From Chaetomium olivaceum (taxonomy: Eukaryota; Ascomycota; Sordariomycetes; Sordariales; Chaetomiaceae), in NCBI GenBank assembly GCA_039881045.1, contig JAYWVB010000008.1:62001-126000 (forward strand): DNA of 64,000 bases. The letters are read 5' to 3'. The translations under genes and the position numbers were made by a program. The notes under the pieces were generated by a model. The model searched no databases and had not been told where the DNA came from. It was given only the letters and a program-made list of their open reading frames with translations. This document shows, in pieces, positions 57,932 through 64,000 of this stretch (its first letter is position 1; each line of letters opens with the position of its first letter).

Positions 57932-60900
57932 ATGGCCACAGTCACATCCCTCGGGGTTCATGAACCCATCGGGCTACGGCATGCCGTCAACGAGGGGATC
58001 CTACCACCAAACCCGACCTCTTCTTCCTATTCCTGGGAAGTTATCATCAGCAAAGAAGACGGCCGAGAGTACGAAGACGAGCTCTTCACCACCGAGAACT
58101 GCGTGATCTGGTCCCGCGGAGGTATCTTCCGAAAGAGCTTCAGCTTCGATCCGGAGAAGGAGCCAGTAACGCAAGCCCTTCTCGCCTACTTCCCTGCTTC
58201 TGCCGATAGTCCGGGAGCCACCTCGAACACCGACCATGCCACCCCGAACCGTTCCGATAAGCGCCCTCTCTCTCGAGCCCTCGTCGTCTTTCTCAGGTCA
58301 CAAGCGCATATATTTTTCTCTCCGGTACTAGCCATGTTGTTCACATGCCTTTCGAGGTCGAATCGGCCTGCGCGGGTCCCCGGGGCGTCATTACAACGGA
58401 AGCTGCGAGTGGATGGCACACCAGTCTCCCTGAGGTTGCCAAAAATACCCCCGGCCTCTTTCGTGTCTTCTCAACCGCTTGGCCCTCGTCATTCCCATGG
58501 TCACAGCCTCACAGGATTCTCGACCGAGGGCTTGGGCAATCCCCAAGTCCTGCCCTTGCGGCTAAGCTTAACACTAGAGAATATGTGGCAACAACATGGA
58601 GACGAGCGAAAGCCATTGGCCGCGGCTTGTGTGCTTGAGCGACCCTTTGCTCGAAATCGGTCTGGTGGTAACACACCCCGAAGTACCACCGACAGGGAAA
58701 GGCCGGAAAAGCCCATCCGCCCCCGTGTTTCTCGGCCGCTCCGAAGAGATTCTTCACATTCAAGCCCTCCAAATCCCCCGTCCCTCTATAAGGGGTTCGT
58801 CCGAACTTATCATTGTTGTCACAGTCAACCGGGAGAACAACATGTACACAATATGGCGTTTGACCTACCCGGAACAGGAAGATTCCGTTTTAGATCCACA
58901 ACATAAGAAGAAGCCCAAACCATCACGGCGACGGAGTTCCATGGCACCAGGACTGGCGAGTGGTGCGGCGACGCCCATCCACCCGTCGACGAGAGAAAGT
59001 TTTGGTGCGCCACTCCCTGGAAAGAAGACAAGGAAAAGTGTCAAGGGGGACGGCAAGGAAAAGGCGCTTGAAAACGCTTTGAGCTCGCTGGTGGACGCCG
59101 AGAAGGGCAACGATGCCACTCGCAGGCAGTCCCGGCGAGTGAGCTCCCTCCTGGCCCGCGCTGATTTGTCTGCTTCCCAGGACAGGGCAACCTTTGCCGA
59201 GCAACCATTGCTTGGTAACCACGGAGGGAGGCGGATCGAGTCGCATGGTAGCCAACAGCTCCGGCTAAGCAGCGGCTATGGCGCGCCAAGTTTCGGCGCA
59301 ACGTTCAACTACAACCGCATCAACCAGCTGCCCGAGGCCCCAGTCGACAACCTACTTGAAGAGCTACGTGCCGGCGGTGACTTTGAAGGGTTCCACAACA
59401 TGGGCCTGGACGACCATGATTTTGACGGGCTTGTACGCGAGATGCTGCTCACCAAAATCCAGAGCGTTAGCATGGATAACGCAAATGTGCGATATTCACT
59501 ATCTGGCAAACCGGCCAGGATGCAGGCCAAAGTGTTCATTCTCGCAGGCCCCGCAACGGCGACGGATGAGCATGGTCGAGCACAGCTGTTGATTGCTATT
59601 CAAGATCCCGTCGACAAAAGACTTCAGCTCCTTACCCTCCACGTCCAGCATCTGGAAGGCCAAACACCGAAGAAAGGCAAAACAAAACAATCCCCAGATC
59701 CCGGCGACTTTGATATCATTCCTGGTGAGCCCAGGAGGGTCCAGAGCGTGGTCGACTCCTGCAAGATCTCAGATGGCGTTGAGTCCATCATGGTCCTGTC
59801 AGAGGATAGGCGCGGCGGCAGAGAACTCAGTTTGCAATCACCGTGGGGCAAAGTTACAACAGTCACACTGCCTCCGCTCCTAGTTAACAACATGAGGAGC
59901 CTCCAGTTCTCTGGCAGCCACGTAGTTGGTGGAGTGGCCCAAGGGCAACGGCCCCCTAGCGTTAGTCTGACAGGAACCCAAATCGACACGATTTGTCATC
60001 CCAACTCCCAGGGTGCCGTTGACCTTCGAGATAAAAGCGGGAAATACCATCGGATAAGACTTCAGTTACAGCCCTCTTCACCCCAGGTGCGCGCTGTCCT
60101 GGATGCCTGTCGCAGCGTTCTCCACCCTTCATACGCAGATAGGATCATTGCTGGGTGGTGGCATGTCATGCAGTGGCTCCGAGATGCGAAGCGCCGAGGA
60201 CTCGAGCATGCAATCGCCGACGTGGAGTGGTCAGCGGCCGTGATCCTCATCCTGTCAAGTTTCCTAGCGCTGGGTCATAACAGCGAAACATCGCTACGGA
60301 CACTCGCCAATGAAATGGTGAAACCAGCTGCGAAGAACAAATGGGAGGGAATGCAGTTGCGGGAGACACCAAACTCGTCGGCCTGTCCTCAGTGGATGCG
60401 GTCCAAGGCCTGGCAATGGGCTCTCGACGACCTATCGGAAACGTCTAGCGCCGCTGGTGCAAAGCCATGGCCATCAAGTAGTTTTGTTGCATTCCACGTA
60501 ACCCTGGCTAAGAGGTGGATGGCCTCACCAGGCGGGCTATCAGCCTTCGGCTTTGATGGATATCTCCCTACAGCTCTAAACAGGACAGGCGAACCCCGTA
60601 ACATGGCATCTTGGAGTATACTGCTTGCTCTACACCTCCTCGTCGAGGAGCAAAAGCTGAACATTCTCGCCTCGGAACATTCGTCACCTGGCCAAGCCGA
60701 TACCAAGGCACTCCTCCACCAGCTAGCGAGATGGCTCGGGTGGCACCGTTACGCGGCCGTCTACGCCCTAGGTGCTCAGGCGGAGCCAGATTCAGCGGGC
60801 GACCTTGGTACGTCTGCGCTAATCTCCTCCGTGCAATTGAAACGCTGACCTCTTTAGTCCCGTTCGTTGTGGCCGATTTGACTGAGCCTCCGTTCGATTA

Positions 60901-63900
60901 CTGCATCCTAACTTGGATCCAGGGACACCTCGCAACTGCCCGCGGCACGGAATACCCTACGTTGTCGGACCTATATGCCAATGCCACTCGGGACACCCTG
61001 GGCGGGAAGTTGAGGCAACAGCTGTGGGCGGACCTCACGCCCCGTACGCTAATGTTTGAGAAACTCTTCGGGCGTATCGGTTCAACAACCCACCGCTTGG
61101 AAGCCGTTGTTGCCATGCACGAGTGCGGCTTCACGCCCCAAATTCTAGAGACATTGCCAGAAGCCATTCTCACAGCTCTACAAGATGTCATCTCCATCTG
61201 CCAGCCAAATCCCCCTCCTTCATGGCCGAAAGACTTACTTGCGCTCGTCGGGAGGACAGACGTGAGCGGTGTGTTGCAGCCAGCCAAAGCATGGCGAGCC
61301 CTTGGTTTCGATATTAATGTGAGCGCAAAACATGGTTACAGCATGAGCATCTGTTAACCTTTTCTAGGCCCCTACTCATGAAGCGAAGCGGGACTTCCGC
61401 GAATTATGTCAAAATCTCGACGGGTCCAACGACCATATTGAGGATACCGGCGCCGCCGAGCGCCAGGCTGTTGTGCGTTCCTTGTTTAGAGAGGATAGGA
61501 GACTGAACGAGGCACAAAACATGCTGTCGACTAGCAAGCATCGTGTCGTACGGCTGGACCAAAAGACCGAATGGACCGAGCCCGAGTACTTGGAAAAACA
61601 GAAGGAACTTGTTGCGACCATCGCCACGAGTACTCTGGCCATCGCGGCCGGACGAGGCCTTCTACACTTCTCTCTTCGGTACCCGCTTCTTACGCAAAAA
61701 TACCAGATTTCGGCGTTCAACCTAAATTGTCTTGTCAAACCCGCTAACAACACGGTGAGCGTTGACAAGAGCATGTTTCCCGAGGAGAAGATCAGCTGGG
61801 CGTTCTTCCACCAGGGAGTCTCCGGTGGGCTGGCCATATCACCACAAGCCAAGGGCATTGACACGTCCTGGATCCTATACAACAAACCGGGGCAGGACCT
61901 CAGCAACCGCCACGCAGGCTTCCTCCTCGCGCTCGGGCTGAACGGCCATCTCAAGTCGGTTGCTAGATGGGTTGCGTTTAAGTACCTCACCCCCAAGCAC
62001 ACCATGACTACCATCGGCCTTCTTTTGGGCCTAGCAGCGTCGTACATCGGAACAATGGACGCGCTTATGACGCGCCTCCTGTCTGTCCACATCACGCGCA
62101 TGCTACCCCGTGGGGCGGCTGACCTCAATCTCTCGACGGCCACACAAACTACTGGCGTCATGGGTATTGGGTTGGTTTACTGCAACAGCCAACACCGGCG
62201 CATGAGCGAGATTATGCTATCAGAGATTGAGCACGTCGGTAATGAGGAGGAAGAGGAAGGCTCGATTCGCGATGAAAGCTACCGACTGGCGGCCGGGTTT
62301 GCACTCGGTTTCATCAACCTCGGCAAGGGCGGCGACCTCAAGGGCCTACGGGATATGCAGCTCACGGAAAAGCTGCTGACTGTGGCGACGGCGACCAAGA
62401 GGATGGAACTTGTCCACGTCCTCGACTGGTCAGCTGCCGGTGCCGTGGTAGCAATCGCGCTCATCTACATGAAGTCAGGAGACCAGATCGTAGCGCGCAA
62501 GATTGACGTCCCTGACACCCTCTTGCAATTCGACTACGTCCGACCGGATATCCTACTCTTGAGGACAGTTGCGAAGAATCTGATTCTCTGGAATGAGATA
62601 GATCCCACGTTTGAGTGGATCCAGGATAGCCTACCCCTGGAGTACAGGCCGAGGTATCAACTAACAGCCGTGGTCGAGCTGCGAAGTCGAGACCTACCTT
62701 TCTTCTCCATTCTTGCCGGCCTTTGTTTTTCGTTAGGCTTGCGCTTCGCTGGGTCGGCCAACGTCAGGGTCCGAGATCTACTCATACATTATCTCGACCA
62801 TTTCATCCGCATCGGACAAATCCCCGTCAGCAACTACGACAACGAATTAGCCCGAAATAATGCACGCATGTGCATGGACTCGTTGGCGCTGTCTTGTGCC
62901 ATGGTGATGGCCGGGACAGGAGACATCATCGTTCTCCGCCGGCTCCGCGCCCTCCACGGCCGAGACGACACCACCACCTCCTACGGCAGCCACCTCGCCG
63001 CCCACCTCGCCATCGGCGCCCTCTTCCTAGGCTCGGGAACCGCCACATTCAGCACCACCGACCTAGCCGTTGCCGCCCTCCTCGTAGCCTTCTACCCCCT
63101 CTTCCCCGCCAACGTCCAGGACAACCGCTCCCACCTCCAAGCCTTCCGCCACTTCTGGGTCCTCGCCACCGAACCGCGCTGCCTTGTCACCAAGGACCTA
63201 GTCACCAACCAACCCCTCAACCTCCCCATCCTCATCCGCCTACGCCCAGGCTCGCCCTCGGCCGCCGCCGCCGCCTCCCAAACACTAACCAACGACCCGG
63301 CCGACCCGGACGCCATCACCCTGCGCCGCCAGACCCCCTGCCTGCTCCCGCCGCTCGACGATATCGCACGTGTCGATACCGACGCCAAAGCGGCCGGTTA
63401 TTGGGACCTATCGGTGCCGTTTGCTGATAACCCCAGCCTCAAGGCGGATTTCCGCCGCTGCCAGACTGTGTACCTGCGCCGGCGGCCGGCTGATGAGGGG
63501 ACTTTCCCCGCGACGCTGCGCGCGCTGGCGGGTGGGGCGGTGGATGAGGCCGCTGCGCTGACGGTGGAAGCGGGTGCTGGTGGGGAGCAGAAGAAGCGGG
63601 AGCCGCCGCTGCGGTGGGTGTTTGGGCTGGATGCGCTCGCGGACTTGTCGCTTGCTGAAAGGGGAATTGTGTTGGATTTGTTTGGGTCGGGGGGTGGAGT
63701 TGGGGAGGGGGAAGGGGCGAGCACGTCGGTCGATGCGAGGTTGGTGCTGAGGGCTGGGGTGGAAGGGGTGGGCGGGTGGTCGAGGGATCGGTTGTTGGGG
63801 TTGAGGCTGTTGTTTGAGTGGGCGGAGAGGAGGGGCGTGTTTGCTGAGGGGAAGAGTGCCGGTGGTGGTGCGGTGGAGAAGCAGCAGTCCGCTGCTGCTG

Positions 63901-64000
63901 CTGCTGAGGGAGGGAAGGGGAGGAAGGATAAGGGTAAAGGGAAGAAGACTGCGTCGGGGGGGGGAAGAAGAAGGTTTCGATGGGGGCCGCGCTGCATGAG
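57932..64000 (+). CDS. apc1: APC1, largest subunit of the anaphase-promoting complex (3' truncated; several frame breaks)
   Basis: Start at 57932 (GCCATGGCC; MATVTSLGVHEP). Exons 57932-60807, 60858-61318 and 61368 to beyond the window (introns of 50 and 49 bp, phase-consistent). The N-terminal beta-propeller region begins SWEVIISKEDGREYEDELFT and ENCVIWSRGGIFRKSFSF. The C-terminal part has the toroidal PC repeats: HAGFLLALGLNGHL, TTIGLLLGLAASYIGTMD, YRLAAGFALGFINLGKGGDL and MVMAGTGDIIVLRRLRALHG. APC1 is the main scaffold of the cell-cycle ubiquitin ligase. Three frame changes fall at about 58313-58317 (a T5 run), 58389-58394 and 58585-58596; between them another frame gives the expected SGTSHVVHMPFEVESACAGP. 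A fourth likely shift is in the G9 run near 63957-63965. As this is an essential gene, these are most simply base-count errors in the assembly. Confidence 0.9.

Overview
The window is nuclear DNA of a filamentous ascomycete, most likely a Sordariomycete close to Chaetomium. Short GT-AG introns of about 45-155 bp, Zn2Cys6 regulators, HET-domain genes, a pogo/Fot1-type transposon and an intron-bearing tRNA-Ala all point that way. No tool was run: exon borders were placed by hand from splice sites, phase continuity and known family motifs.

Left part (about 1.4-28 kb): a tetramic-acid/decalin biosynthetic cluster. A hybrid PKS-NRPS (minus strand, 1444-14074, seven exons, about 4063 residues) is followed by a Zn2Cys6 regulator (minus strand), an AflR-like Zn2Cys6 regulator (plus strand), a trans-acting enoyl reductase, a HpcH/HpaI-type aldolase and a lipocalin-like Diels-Alderase. 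This gene set matches the characterised Chaetomium globosum cgh (Sch210972) pathway. There CghB makes 4-hydroxy-4-methyl-2-oxoglutarate from two pyruvates; an unassigned enzyme transaminates it; CghG with CghC builds the polyketide, joins the amino acid and releases the tetramic acid by Dieckmann cyclisation; CghA closes the decalin. No transaminase or transporter is visible here. A 3'-terminal part of a HET gene lies at the left edge.

Middle (28-52 kb): accessory DNA. It holds an unknown 218-residue protein, a peptidase-A1-like membrane protein, a Cys-rich multi-pass membrane protein, a poorly resolved short gene, a 1.9-kb DNA transposon with TA duplications and a broken transposase, a divergent protein kinase (DFN instead of DFG), a second HET gene, a DUF84/YjjX-like NTPase, a large mosaic ubiquitin-like-SPRY-zinc protein, and long gene-poor spacers.

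Right part (51-64 kb): core genes. It holds a GST-fold eEF1B-gamma-like protein, tRNA-Ala(AGC) with a 12-nt intron, VPS41 (minus strand) and APC1 (plus strand, running off the window), the last two divergent from one spacer.

Main caution: single-base frame breaks recur, often at short homopolymers, and also hit the core genes VPS41 and APC1. Some or all of the breaks, including the one in the PKS-NRPS adenylation domain, may therefore be assembly indels rather than true mutations.
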